DNA from: Sphingopyxis sp. H073 | GTDB lineage: Bacteria > Pseudomonadota > Alphaproteobacteria > Sphingomonadales > Sphingomonadaceae | Length of the DNA: 64,000 bases | Assembly: GCF_001468395.1 (NCBI RefSeq) | Contig: NZ_LNSG01000002.1 | Span: 62,001-126,000 of the forward strand | Direction: 5' to 3' | In this document: positions 49,294-57,867 of the stretch, in pieces | Layout: every line of letters starts with the position of its first letter | Numbering within the stretch: the stretch's first letter is position 1 | Position numbers and translations under genes: made by a program | The notes under the pieces: generated by a model | Told to the model about the DNA's origin: nothing | Databases searched by the model: none | Seen by the model: only the letters and a program-made list of their open reading frames with translations

Positions 49294-51234
49294 TCAGAAA
49301 CTCACGATCACATTGGCAAGGATCGAGACATAGGCCTTGTCGCGTTCCTTGTTGTCGAACAAATCCTTGAATCCCTTGCCCGGAAGGAGGACCGCGGCGC
49401 TGAGGCGCCCGACGATATTCTGCGTCGCCTTCGGCCGCCAGATCCCCGCGACCGACAGGTCGAAGCCGATATCCTTCGGAATCGAGCCCTCGACGCGCAG
49501 ATTCTGGAGCACTTTCGTATTGTCGAACCACAGATGGTTGGCGTTGAAGCTGACGCGCGTTTCGGGCGAGAGGTCGAAATCGGCGCCCGCGCCGACGAAG
49601 ACCGTGCCCGGATTGTTGAAGTTCGACTGCCCCTCTTCCTTCGACGAGCGCAGCGAGTTCAATATGCCGTTGCGGCCGTTGATCGAGATGACGCGGCCGC
49701 CGCCCGCGAAGGGGATCGTCTGGCGGATCCAGTAGCTGGTATCGGCGCCGCCGAAGATCGGATTTTCGAAGATCGCGTCGAACCCGCCTTCGACATTATT
49801 ATAGGGGTTCCGGTCGCCGCTGGCATAGAGGCCCGACAGGCGGAAGCGCATCCAGTCATGGTCGTAGCTGAGCTCGGCGGCAGCAAAGCCCGCGCGGATC
49901 TTCGCCGGCTTGCTGGTGAAGAAGCTGTTCCGGTCCTCGCCGAGCGCGGCGTAGAAGCTTGCCGTGACGTTGATCCGCCCGATGCGGCCGTCGGCGCTGT
50001 AGCCGAGATAGGCGACGTCATATTCGCGCCCGCGCAAATCGCCGAGCAGCGCCGGCCGCACCGGGAAGCCGTTGTGGTCGATCTGCACGTCTTTCTTTTC
50101 GCGGTTCATATTGTAGGTCACGCTGACCTGGCTGGTCAGCCCGACGAACGGGAAATCCTGGCGATAGAGGTTGGCGGTGAATATGAAATCGTCGCGCGGG
50201 GTCTGGGTGATGTCGTTGAGACCGCTGTTCGTATCCTTCTCGAGCCGCCAGAAAGCAGCGAGGTTGTACTGGAAGCGGTTGTTGTCGCGGTTGCCGAAGA
50301 AACGGATGCCGAGCTGGCTGTCGTTGAACAGGAAGCCGCGGAAATCGCTCTGGAACGGCTGGATGCCGATGCGGATCGAATGGAAGTCGTAGCGGTCGCT
50401 GTCGTTGCCGAGATGCTTGTCGACGAACAGTTCCTGCACGCCGAGGAAGCTGTCGTAGCGATGGCTCGGCTTCGACGGACGCACGTCGAGGACGCGCCGT
50501 TCGGGCACGTCGACATAATTGGCCTGATAGGCGAGCGTGACGCGATATTCGACGTCGGGCGGCTTGAACGCGGTCGACCCCTTGATCAGCGCCGCACCGG
50601 CGATGAAGGTTTGCGCGAAAACGAAGCTGCGATTCTTGCCGAACACGTCGAGGCTGCCCGGGCGCGAAGTCGTCTGGACGCCGACGGGGATCGGGAAGGT
50701 GCGCGGTTCGAAGACCGTGTCGGACACGGCATTGGCGACAAAGAACCAGTCGTCGCCCTTGATCGGCAACCATTTGACCTTGTCGCGGTTGATCGGCCGG
50801 TCGCCCTTCAACGTATTCTGGTGATAGGGGTCGAACCAGCGTTCCTTGACGACGCCGAGCGTCTCGATCAGCCGCCAGCGGTCGGGGACCGGAAGCTGGT
50901 CGTCCATCCCCGGAAAGGCCTGCGGCGGCGGCGGGCGGAGTGCGCCGACATTATCCTGCGTCAACTGGTCGGGAAGATCGGGAATATAGCCCGGGCGGCG
51001 GCGGCCCTCGATGATCTGGGTGACGAGATCGTCCTTGATCACTTCCTGCCAGTCGACGGGTGGCGGCGGCGGTGTCAGTTCCTCGGTCGCCGGCGCCTGA
51101 TCGGTCGCCGATGGCGCGGCACTTCCGTCAGCGGTTGCCGGATCGGCCGCGGGCGGCGGCGGCGCCTCGGCCGCGGGCGTCCCCTGCGCCGCGAGCGTCG
51201 CGATGATCGGCAGCAGGCTGACGTCGACGCTCAC
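49294..51234 (-). CDS. Outer-membrane beta-barrel protein of the cytochrome operon
   Basis: A 646-residue protein. Alternating polar/hydrophobic strands with aromatic ends run from about 200 to the C-terminus (YVSILANVIVSF, terminal Phe as in OMPs). N-terminal 50 residues are Pro/Ala-rich. GTG 51234 is the only early start, because an in-frame stop lies just upstream. The putative signal peptide (residues 1-23) lacks basic residues, which is odd. Set between heme proteins, it is the natural porin of a porin-cytochrome conduit. MtrB/PioB identity is not evident by eye. Confidence 0.75.
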   Translation of the reverse strand: MSVDVSLLPIIATLAAQGTPAAEAPPPPAADPATADGSAAPSATDQAPATEELTPPPPPVDWQEVIKDDLVTQIIEGRRRPGYIPDLPDQLTQDNVGALRPPPPQAFPGMDDQLPVPDRWRLIETLGVVKERWFDPYHQNTLKGDRPINRDKVKWLPIKGDDWFFVANAVSDTVFEPRTFPIPVGVQTTSRPGSLDVFGKNRSFVFAQTFIAGAALIKGSTAFKPPDVEYRVTLAYQANYVDVPERRVLDVRPSKPSHRYDSFLGVQELFVDKHLGNDSDRYDFHSIRIGIQPFQSDFRGFLFNDSQLGIRFFGNRDNNRFQYNLAAFWRLEKDTNSGLNDITQTPRDDFIFTANLYRQDFPFVGLTSQVSVTYNMNREKKDVQIDHNGFPVRPALLGDLRGREYDVAYLGYSADGRIGRINVTASFYAALGEDRNSFFTSKPAKIRAGFAAAELSYDHDWMRFRLSGLYASGDRNPYNNVEGGFDAIFENPIFGGADTSYWIRQTIPFAGGGRVISINGRNGILNSLRSSKEEGQSNFNNPGTVFVGAGADFDLSPETRVSFNANHLWFDNTKVLQNLRVEGSIPKDIGFDLSVAGIWRPKATQNIVGRLSAAVLLPGKGFKDLFDNKERDKAYVSILANVIVSF

Positions 51235-51237
51235 CCG

Positions 51238-53211
51238 CTAAAGCCCCTGACAGACATTTTGCTGATTGGTGTCGAGGAAGGGTGCGAACGGACAGCCGAC
51301 ATAACGCAGCCGCACCGTCTTGCCGTCGGCGAGCGTCACGACGACATTGTCCGACCGGATCGCCATCGGGGCATTGCCGATCCCGCCGACCCTGGCCCCG
51401 CCATTATGCGTGCCGAGGAAGCTGATCATGTCGTCCTGGTCGATACCGTCGCCCGACACGCCGATCCCGCCCACCAGCGTGCTGCCGCGATAGATCGGCA
51501 CCGAGCCAGGAAAGATCTGGATGCCGTTCTGCAGCCGATTCTGTCCTGCAGCGACATCGGGCAGGGTCGTGCAACGCGCCGGCGTGTCGGGGTTCGCGCC
51601 TTGCAGGAAGCCGACATGCTGGCCGAGGTTGCCGATGATCAGCGCCGACTGGAGCCCGGTCGAGAAGGGGTTGAATTGCGCGATCGGGCGCGAGAAGGGG
51701 CCGTTCGGCCGCCCGACCTCGCCATCGGGGAAATAGGGGCGCGACAGATTGCCGCCCGCGCGGTCGGGGAAGGCGATCGTTCCCGTCAGCGCCGCCGGAT
51801 TGTTCAGGAACGTCCGGACCGCCGTCACGAACTGCCGGATGTCGGCGCTGGCGTTGGCGCTGAGCTCGGCGCCCGCATTGGGGTTCGAGAAGAAGGCGGC
51901 GGTGCGCGCCTTCTGCAAGGACACGTCGGACCCGAAGATCGGCGCGTCGGGCGAGCGGACCATGCCGAGCGGGGTGCCGAAAGTGTCGACAACGGTGATC
52001 GTGACCTGCGCGCGGCTGTCGAGCGGTTTGCGGATCTGCGCGCGCGCGCGGCTCATCACCGTGAACGCCTCTTCGAGCACAGCGCGCACTTCGGCCTGCG
52101 AAAGCGGGGTGGCAACCGCCGCGCCGTCAGTGGCCGCGCGGATCGGATAGCGGTTGTTGCCGCTGCCGTCGGTGAAGATGAACGCGTCGCGGTTCGAGAA
52201 TTCGGCCGGGGTCGACGCACGAATGCCCGACGCCTCGGTGCCATAGGCAATGCCCGCCGTGACCGCCGCGGCCGAATAGCCCGGCACCGCGACGAGATTG
52301 CCCGCGGTTCCGTTGAACGAGGCGAAGCTGGCGCCGCCGCTCGACATCACGCCCGCGAAAGTCGCGTCGGAAAAGCGCAAGGTCGTGCCATCGACGCTGA
52401 TCTTGTCGGCGGTGATTGCCGCCGGCGCCTCGAATCCCCGCGTGCCGGCGAGCGCGATGAACTCCTCGGGGTCGTTCTCGATATCGAGGATGTTCGGGTC
52501 GCTGCCATAGACGCCGTCGCCCATCACCCCGATGCCGCCGACGAGCACGCCATTCTTGTAGAGAGGCAGCCCGCCCGCATCGGCGGCGAGGCCGAGCGGC
52601 GAGCGTTTCGGCCCGATCAGCGCGGCGTTGCCCGCGGCACCGAAGCGCGACGAGAAATCGCTGCACGGAAGCTGGCTGAACTGCACCCCGAACAGCGGCC
52701 CGCTTTCGAGCCCGACGGTGGTCGGCGCGGGCGGGAAATGCTCCTGGACGATCTGGCTCGCGGTGCGCGTCGAAAAGGCGTTGCCGCCGCTCGACAGATA
52801 GGCGCCGGTGATCGCCTTCGCGATCGCGCCGCCCTCTGCCGGGAAGGTGACATTCTGCGCGTCGATATTCTGGCCGTTCGGCGCCGGCGATGTCGTTGCG
52901 GTCGCTCGCGCGCCGTTCATGCGGAAGACCGCGAGGACATTGCCGACGCGGTCGGTCACCGCGATCACCGACGGTAGCCCGCGCGCCTGCGCCTCCGATA
53001 TCGCATTGGCGAGGATCGTCTGGACCTCGGTCACGCTCAGCGATTCGGCGGCAGGCGGCGTGAACAGCCCGCCAGTCGGGGTTGGGGTGGGGGTCGGTGT
53101 CGGCGCTGGGGTCGGCGTGCCGCCACCTCCCCCGCCGCCGCAGGAAGCGAGCAGAAGCGAGGCAGCCGCGACGAAGGCCACCGAATGAAAGAGGCGGGAT
53201 TTGTTTCGCAT
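51238..53211 (-). CDS. Lipoprotein with two GlcG/HbpS heme-binding domains
   Basis: A 657-residue lipoprotein: signal peptide with lipobox LLLASC (Cys24), then a poly-Gly and Pro-Thr linker. Two HbpS/GlcG-like domains follow, one from about 55 (LSVTEVQTILANAISEAQAR, VIAVTDRVGNVLAVFRM) and one from about 370 (LSQAEVRAVLEEAFTVMSRA, VTITVVDTFGTPLGMVR). HbpS-type domains bind heme or Fe. Second gene of the operon, 5 bp after the pentaheme cytochrome gene. A role in heme delivery or electron transfer at the outer membrane fits the neighbours. Confidence 0.82.
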   Translation of the reverse strand: MRNKSRLFHSVAFVAAASLLLASCGGGGGGGTPTPAPTPTPTPTPTGGLFTPPAAESLSVTEVQTILANAISEAQARGLPSVIAVTDRVGNVLAVFRMNGARATATTSPAPNGQNIDAQNVTFPAEGGAIAKAITGAYLSSGGNAFSTRTASQIVQEHFPPAPTTVGLESGPLFGVQFSQLPCSDFSSRFGAAGNAALIGPKRSPLGLAADAGGLPLYKNGVLVGGIGVMGDGVYGSDPNILDIENDPEEFIALAGTRGFEAPAAITADKISVDGTTLRFSDATFAGVMSSGGASFASFNGTAGNLVAVPGYSAAAVTAGIAYGTEASGIRASTPAEFSNRDAFIFTDGSGNNRYPIRAATDGAAVATPLSQAEVRAVLEEAFTVMSRARAQIRKPLDSRAQVTITVVDTFGTPLGMVRSPDAPIFGSDVSLQKARTAAFFSNPNAGAELSANASADIRQFVTAVRTFLNNPAALTGTIAFPDRAGGNLSRPYFPDGEVGRPNGPFSRPIAQFNPFSTGLQSALIIGNLGQHVGFLQGANPDTPARCTTLPDVAAGQNRLQNGIQIFPGSVPIYRGSTLVGGIGVSGDGIDQDDMISFLGTHNGGARVGGIGNAPMAIRSDNVVVTLADGKTVRLRYVGCPFAPFLDTNQQNVCQGL

Positions 53212-53216
53212 GACGT

Positions 53217-54683
53217 TTACCGCAGCGCCCCGATCGCGCGCACCGCGCTGCTCAGCGAAGCCTGGAAATCGGCGGGGCGGAAGGCGTTCGGGTCCTTGAC
53301 CGCGGTATAGGCGCGGTCGATGTCGGCGCGGATGCCGGCCGCGGCGCCGACGGTGATCCGGCCCGACGACACCATCGCGTTGAGCAGCGTGTCGACCCCC
53401 ATTACCGCCTGCTGCGACCCCGAATAGTCGGTCAGCCGGTCGCCCACCGCCTTTGCCGAAATCGCATCGACGAGGGTGAAGGCGTCGGCGCCCGAGAAGC
53501 TGCGCGCCGCAAAGGCAGCCTTCAGCGCCGAGACCGTCTGCTGAAGCTGCGCGGCAGCGCTGACCGCACTCGCGCGGTCGATCGTCATCGCCTTGTGGAA
53601 GGCGGCGGTGCGGGCCGCGAGCTGGTCGGCGAGCGCGGGCGCGGCGACGCGTGCCGCCGCCGACAGCATGATCAGATTCTCATCATTATAGGGCGGCATG
53701 CCCTCGGGAATGTTCGTCCGCCCCGGATTGTCGAGGCTGGTCTTCACCGGCTTGGCCTGGTCGTAGATGCGGCGGTGGCAGCTGTGGCAGTCGAGGAAAT
53801 AGAATTCGGGGAAAATCCCCTCGGTCCCGCGCCGCGACTGGAAGAGCGCGAGGCTGCGTTCGAGCGCGACCGCCTGCCCGACCGCCCACATCTGGACATG
53901 GTTGGTGCGCCCCGAACCCGCGCCGAACTTGCGCCAGCCATAGTCGGCGTCTTCCTGATGATGCGCCTGGAGCGAGGAGAAGAGATCGAGTTCGAACGAG
54001 ATGCGGGGGTGCCCTGCGGCCATGATGCGGTGGGTGACGAACTGCCCTTCGCCCGCCGAGCCGAAGTGGCAGTCGACGCAGACGCCCGCGCGCACGACCG
54101 GATCCTCGAGCTTCCAGAGGCCGGCGCGAAGGTTCGAGAGATGCTTGTCGCGGATCTCGGCGTCGGGGTTGGCGTTGGTGCCGACGCCCGCATAATGGCT
54201 CGCGATCCAGCCGCCGGCGGGACCGTGGCACGATTCGCAACCGACGCCGTCCTCGAGCGGCACCGACCCGCGCCGCGCGCCGCCCGACGCGGCGATCGCG
54301 CCCTGCGTGCTATGGCAGCCGAGGCACATCGGCGCGGTCGACGGATCGCCGATCCCGAGATTCTTCGCGATGAACTGGCTGCGACTGTTGCTGAGCACCG
54401 CCCAGGCGCGGCTATGCGCGCCGCCGGGGGTCGAGGGTTCCTGCCAGCGCATCAGCTCATCCTGGCGGACGACGGTGCCGTCGCCCTCCATCCGGCCGTG
54501 ACAGGTCGATCCCGCGCACGAAGCGACACCGGTATAGCGACCGCCGGCTTCGCCCTGCGAGCGCGCGGGGGGCGCCGCGACGATCGCGGCGATCGTCAGC
54601 GCCAGCAGCAACGCCGCGAGCGTCCAGACGGTCGCCCACAGTCGTTCGCCGCGCCCCACAATCGCGTCGGTCGTCATGCCCAT
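53217..54683 (-). CDS. Membrane-anchored pentaheme cytochrome c (cytochrome c554-like)
   Basis: A 488-residue protein. N-terminal hydrophobic helix at about 18-38, either an uncleaved anchor or a signal peptide. Heme sites: one CX4CH (SCAGSTCHG), and CLGCH, CESCH, CVDCH and CHSCH, giving five hemes. The arrangement recalls cytochrome c554-like proteins. First gene of the operon, so it may pass electrons from the inner membrane to the barrel and decaheme protein. Start 54683 or the Met two codons later (54677). Confidence 0.82.
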   Translation of the reverse strand: MGMTTDAIVGRGERLWATVWTLAALLLALTIAAIVAAPPARSQGEAGGRYTGVASCAGSTCHGRMEGDGTVVRQDELMRWQEPSTPGGAHSRAWAVLSNSRSQFIAKNLGIGDPSTAPMCLGCHSTQGAIAASGGARRGSVPLEDGVGCESCHGPAGGWIASHYAGVGTNANPDAEIRDKHLSNLRAGLWKLEDPVVRAGVCVDCHFGSAGEGQFVTHRIMAAGHPRISFELDLFSSLQAHHQEDADYGWRKFGAGSGRTNHVQMWAVGQAVALERSLALFQSRRGTEGIFPEFYFLDCHSCHRRIYDQAKPVKTSLDNPGRTNIPEGMPPYNDENLIMLSAAARVAAPALADQLAARTAAFHKAMTIDRASAVSAAAQLQQTVSALKAAFAARSFSGADAFTLVDAISAKAVGDRLTDYSGSQQAVMGVDTLLNAMVSSGRITVGAAAGIRADIDRAYTAVKDPNAFRPADFQASLSSAVRAIGALR

Positions 54684-54725
54684 GTCCCCTTTTCCCGCCT
54701 GGCGCTTTTGCGCCTAGACTGCGAC

Positions 54726-56081
54726 TTACACCACTCCGAATGCCAGCATCGCGTCGGCCACCTTCTTGAAGCCCGCGATATTAGCGCCCTTCACATAGTC
54801 AATATAGCCATTGCCCTGATCGCCATAGGTCAGGCAGCTTTTGTGGATGCCGTCCATGATGTCCTTGAGCATCTGTTGCAATTCGGCCTCGCTCCAGCTG
54901 CGCCGACCGCTGTTCTGGCTCATTTCGAGGCCCGAGACCGCAACACCGCCGGCATTCGCCGCCTTGCCCGGCGCGAACATGATCTTCGCTTGCTTGAAAT
55001 GATGCACGCCCTCGAGGTTGGTCGGCATGTTGGCGCCTTCGCTGACCGCGATGCAGCCGTTGGCGACAAGCGTCTTGGCATCTTCGCCAAGCAATTCATT
55101 CTGCGTCGCGCACGGCAGCGCAACGTCGCAGGGAACGCCCCATGGCGTCTTGCCGGCGGTGAAGCTCGCTCCCTTGAATTCGGCGCAATAATCCTCGATC
55201 CGGCCGCGGCGGTGCGTCTTGTGCGCCTTCACCCAGTCGATCTTGTCCTGCGTGATGCCGTCTGGATCGTGGATAAAGCCGCCCGAATCGGACAGGGTGA
55301 GCACCTTGCCACCAAGCTGGACGATCTTTTCCGCCGCGTGAGTCGCGACATTGCCCGAGCCGGAGATGACGGCGGTCTTGCCGACGAGATCCTGCCCCTT
55401 CGCCGCGAGCATGTTCGCGAGGAAATAGACCGCGCCATAGCCCGTCGCCTCGGTGCGGATCAGCGAACCGCCCCATTCGAGCCCCTTGCCCGTGAGGACG
55501 CCGGTGAATTCGTTGGTGATGCGCTTGTACTGGCCGAACATGAAGCCGATCTCGCGCCCGCCCACGCCGATGTCGCCCGCGGGCACGTCGACGTCGGCGC
55601 CGATGTGGCGATAGAGTTCGGTCATGAAGCTCTGGCAGAAGCGCATGATCTCGCGCACGCTCTTGCCCTTCGGGTTGAAGTTCGAGCCGCCCTTGCCGCC
55701 GCCCATCGGCAGCCCGGTGAGCGCGTTCTTGAACGTCTGTTCGAAGGCGAGGAATTTGAGGACGCTTTCTGTCACGCTCGGGTGAAAGCGGATCCCGCCC
55801 TTGTACGGGCCGATGGCATTGTTGTTCTGGACGCGCCAGCCGCGTTGCACGCGAATATTGCCGGCGTCATCCTCCCAGCACACGCGGAAGGACACGACCC
55901 GGTCGGGCTCGGCGATGCGCCGCAATATCTGCTGCGCGTGATATTCTTCCTTGTCGGCGATGAAATCGAAAATATCTTCGGCGACCTCCTGGACCGCCTG
56001 CACGAACTCATCCTGGCCGGGGTTGCGCTTTTTCACCCCTTCCATAAACGTCGGAAAATCGACGTGATCCGAAACTGCCAT
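54726..56081 (-). CDS. gdhA: NADP-specific glutamate dehydrogenase
   Basis: A 451-residue hexameric-type GDH. Substrate/catalytic motifs: YKGGIRFHPSVTESVLKFL and LPMGGGKGGSNFNPKGKS (catalytic Lys), DVPAGDIGVGGREIGFMFGQ, and the Rossmann ISGSGNVATHAAEK. It aminates 2-oxoglutarate to glutamate. Length and motifs are those of the E. coli-type enzyme. It lies divergent from the CycH-like gene and 43 bp from the pentaheme gene, same strand as the cytochrome operon but with its own probable promoter. Confidence 0.96.
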   Translation of the reverse strand: MAVSDHVDFPTFMEGVKKRNPGQDEFVQAVQEVAEDIFDFIADKEEYHAQQILRRIAEPDRVVSFRVCWEDDAGNIRVQRGWRVQNNNAIGPYKGGIRFHPSVTESVLKFLAFEQTFKNALTGLPMGGGKGGSNFNPKGKSVREIMRFCQSFMTELYRHIGADVDVPAGDIGVGGREIGFMFGQYKRITNEFTGVLTGKGLEWGGSLIRTEATGYGAVYFLANMLAAKGQDLVGKTAVISGSGNVATHAAEKIVQLGGKVLTLSDSGGFIHDPDGITQDKIDWVKAHKTHRRGRIEDYCAEFKGASFTAGKTPWGVPCDVALPCATQNELLGEDAKTLVANGCIAVSEGANMPTNLEGVHHFKQAKIMFAPGKAANAGGVAVSGLEMSQNSGRRSWSEAELQQMLKDIMDGIHKSCLTYGDQGNGYIDYVKGANIAGFKKVADAMLAFGVV

Positions 56082-56239
56082 GCACCCCTCCCCCTGTTGG
56101 CTGGGAAAATCGGTGCGACCCCACTGACGATTTTGTCGTTGACCGACCTCGCGGGTCGAAGGCTACACCATCGCGAGGCAAAGGCAAGACGCGAGCGCGT
56201 CGCGTCCATGTTTTTTGCGAGCCGGACGAGGGGACAAAG

Positions 56240-57178
56240 ATGAGTGAGAGCAAGAAGATGGCAGGCGGGATGACGCCCACGAATCGGGCGATCCTGATAG
56301 CCGCCGCGCTGCTGCTCGTTGCCGCGATCGGCTATGCAATCTGGCGCGATTCCGCCGATTCTGCACCAAAGAAGTCCGTCGAAGCCACCGCACCACCGGG
56401 CGATCAGCTCGCCGCGCTGGAGGCACGGACGCGCGCCGATCCGGGCAGCGCGGAGGCGTGGATGCAGCTCGGCGCGGCGCGCTTCGACATGGGCGAATTC
56501 GCGGGCGCGGTCACCGCCTACGAGAAAGCGACCGCGCTTTCCTCCGATTCGGCGGGACTCTGGTCGGCACTCGGCGAGGCGCGGGTAATGGCGAGCGAGC
56601 GCGACCCGATGCCCGCAGCGGCGCTCGCGGCGTTCGACAAGGCGATCGCGCTCGACGCGAAGGATCCGCGCGCGCGCTATTTCCTCGCGGTGAAAAAGGA
56701 CGTCGGCGGCGACCACAAGGGCGCGATCGAGGACTGGTTCGCGCTGCTCGCCGACACGCCGCAGGGCGCCCCGTGGGAGGCCGACCTCCGCCGCACGATC
56801 GAGCAGGTCGGCGCGATCCACAAGATCGACGTCGCGATGCGGCTGCAGAATACGCAGGCGCGGCCGCTGACCGCCAACGAGATGCCGGTCGCGGCGCGGG
56901 CGATCCCGGGGCCGACCCGCGCCGACATGGAAGCGGCGTCACAGCTGCCCAAGGGTCAGCAGGATGCGATGATCGAGGGCATGGTCAGCGGGCTCGAAGC
57001 CAAGCTGAAGGCCAACCCCAAGGATGTCGACCGCTGGGTCATGCTGATGCGCAGCCGGATGACGCTGGGCGAGACCGCGAAGGCCGCGCAGGCGCTGAAG
57101 GACGGCATCGCCGCCAATCCGGCCGCCGCCGGACGACTGAAGGCGCAGGGGCAGCTGCTGGGAGTTCCCGGAGCATAA
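56240..57178 (+). CDS. CycH/CcmI-like TPR protein
   Basis: A 312-residue inner-membrane protein: one helix at about 17-34 (ILIAAALLLVAAIGYAIW), then TPR repeats (PGSAEAWMQLGAARFDMGEF, DSAGLWSALGEARVMA, DPRARYFLAVKKDVGGD) and a C-terminal TPR pair (DRWVMLMRSRMTLGETAKAA). It resembles the CcmI/CycH apocytochrome chaperone that presents CxxCH proteins to the heme ligation complex. No other ccm genes are here, so it may be a stand-alone copy, apt next to a multiheme operon. Confidence 0.78.
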   Translation: MSESKKMAGGMTPTNRAILIAAALLLVAAIGYAIWRDSADSAPKKSVEATAPPGDQLAALEARTRADPGSAEAWMQLGAARFDMGEFAGAVTAYEKATALSSDSAGLWSALGEARVMASERDPMPAAALAAFDKAIALDAKDPRARYFLAVKKDVGGDHKGAIEDWFALLADTPQGAPWEADLRRTIEQVGAIHKIDVAMRLQNTQARPLTANEMPVAARAIPGPTRADMEAASQLPKGQQDAMIEGMVSGLEAKLKANPKDVDRWVMLMRSRMTLGETAKAAQALKDGIAANPAAAGRLKAQGQLLGVPGA

Positions 57179-57201
57179 TATTATCGCAAGAGGAAGAACA
57201 G

Positions 57202-57867
57202 ATGAACAAGCTGATACCGGCGATCTTCGTGGGGGCCGCATTTTCCGCCGCGCCGGTCGCGCACGGCACCGAGCGCGTGACCTTTGCCGTGGGTGAGGGA
57301 CGCTTCTCGATTCCTGTGCCCGACGGCTATTGCGTGCCGGACGGCAGCGATAGAGAACTGCTCGATCTGACAGCGTCGGGCGACAAGCAGAATATAACCC
57401 CCGTGTCGCTGATCCGATGCGAAAGGCGGAATCACCCCGACGGAATCGGGTTCGACTACGTCCTGATCAAAGCGCCGCGAAAAGTGCTTGCGGCCCGGAT
57501 TGACCGCGCCGAATTCCTGAAAATGATGGCGCCGGAAATGGGCAAGGCCGACTGGCAGGATCATCAAGGCCAAGAGATATTGGGCGGCGTCTCGAAGGAT
57601 ATGAGCGACGCGCTAGGTTCTGACATTTCGGTCACCGGATCGATCGGCCCGCATGGGGTTGACAGCGACTGCGCCTATTTGGGCGGCACACTCGAGGTCG
57701 AAACGATAACCGGAAAACGGTCCATCCTGGTCGGCGGGTGCATGACGACGACGGGCGAAAAGATCATGACCGTCAACACTTATGCTGCGGCGGATACGCC
57801 CGGCGGCGTGGCGCGGCAGATGCGCCGCGCACACGACCTCGCCATGCAGATCAGGCCTGCACCCTAA
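57202..57867 (+). CDS. Secreted protein, unknown function
   Basis: A 221-residue exported protein: signal peptide 1-22 (IFVGAAFSAAPVAHG), then a beta-rich mature domain with three or four Cys residues (YCVPDGSD, IRCERRN, SDCAYLGG, GGCMTTTG). AAGAGG lies eight bases before ATG 57202. I do not recognise the family. Located 23 bp after the CycH-like gene and overlapping the putA stop by 4 bp on the opposite strand. Confidence 0.6.
   Translation: MNKLIPAIFVGAAFSAAPVAHGTERVTFAVGEGRFSIPVPDGYCVPDGSDRELLDLTASGDKQNITPVSLIRCERRNHPDGIGFDYVLIKAPRKVLAARIDRAEFLKMMAPEMGKADWQDHQGQEILGGVSKDMSDALGSDISVTGSIGPHGVDSDCAYLGGTLEVETITGKRSILVGGCMTTTGEKIMTVNTYAAADTPGGVARQMRRAHDLAMQIRPAP

Noticed and set aside
47695-52977. 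A 1,760-codon open frame on the plus strand opposite the cytochrome operon
   Set aside because: It is antisense to three genes with clear heme, lipobox and barrel features. Long antisense frames are expected in high-GC DNA, and its composition (Arg/Ala/Val/Gly-rich, no domains) has no family sense.
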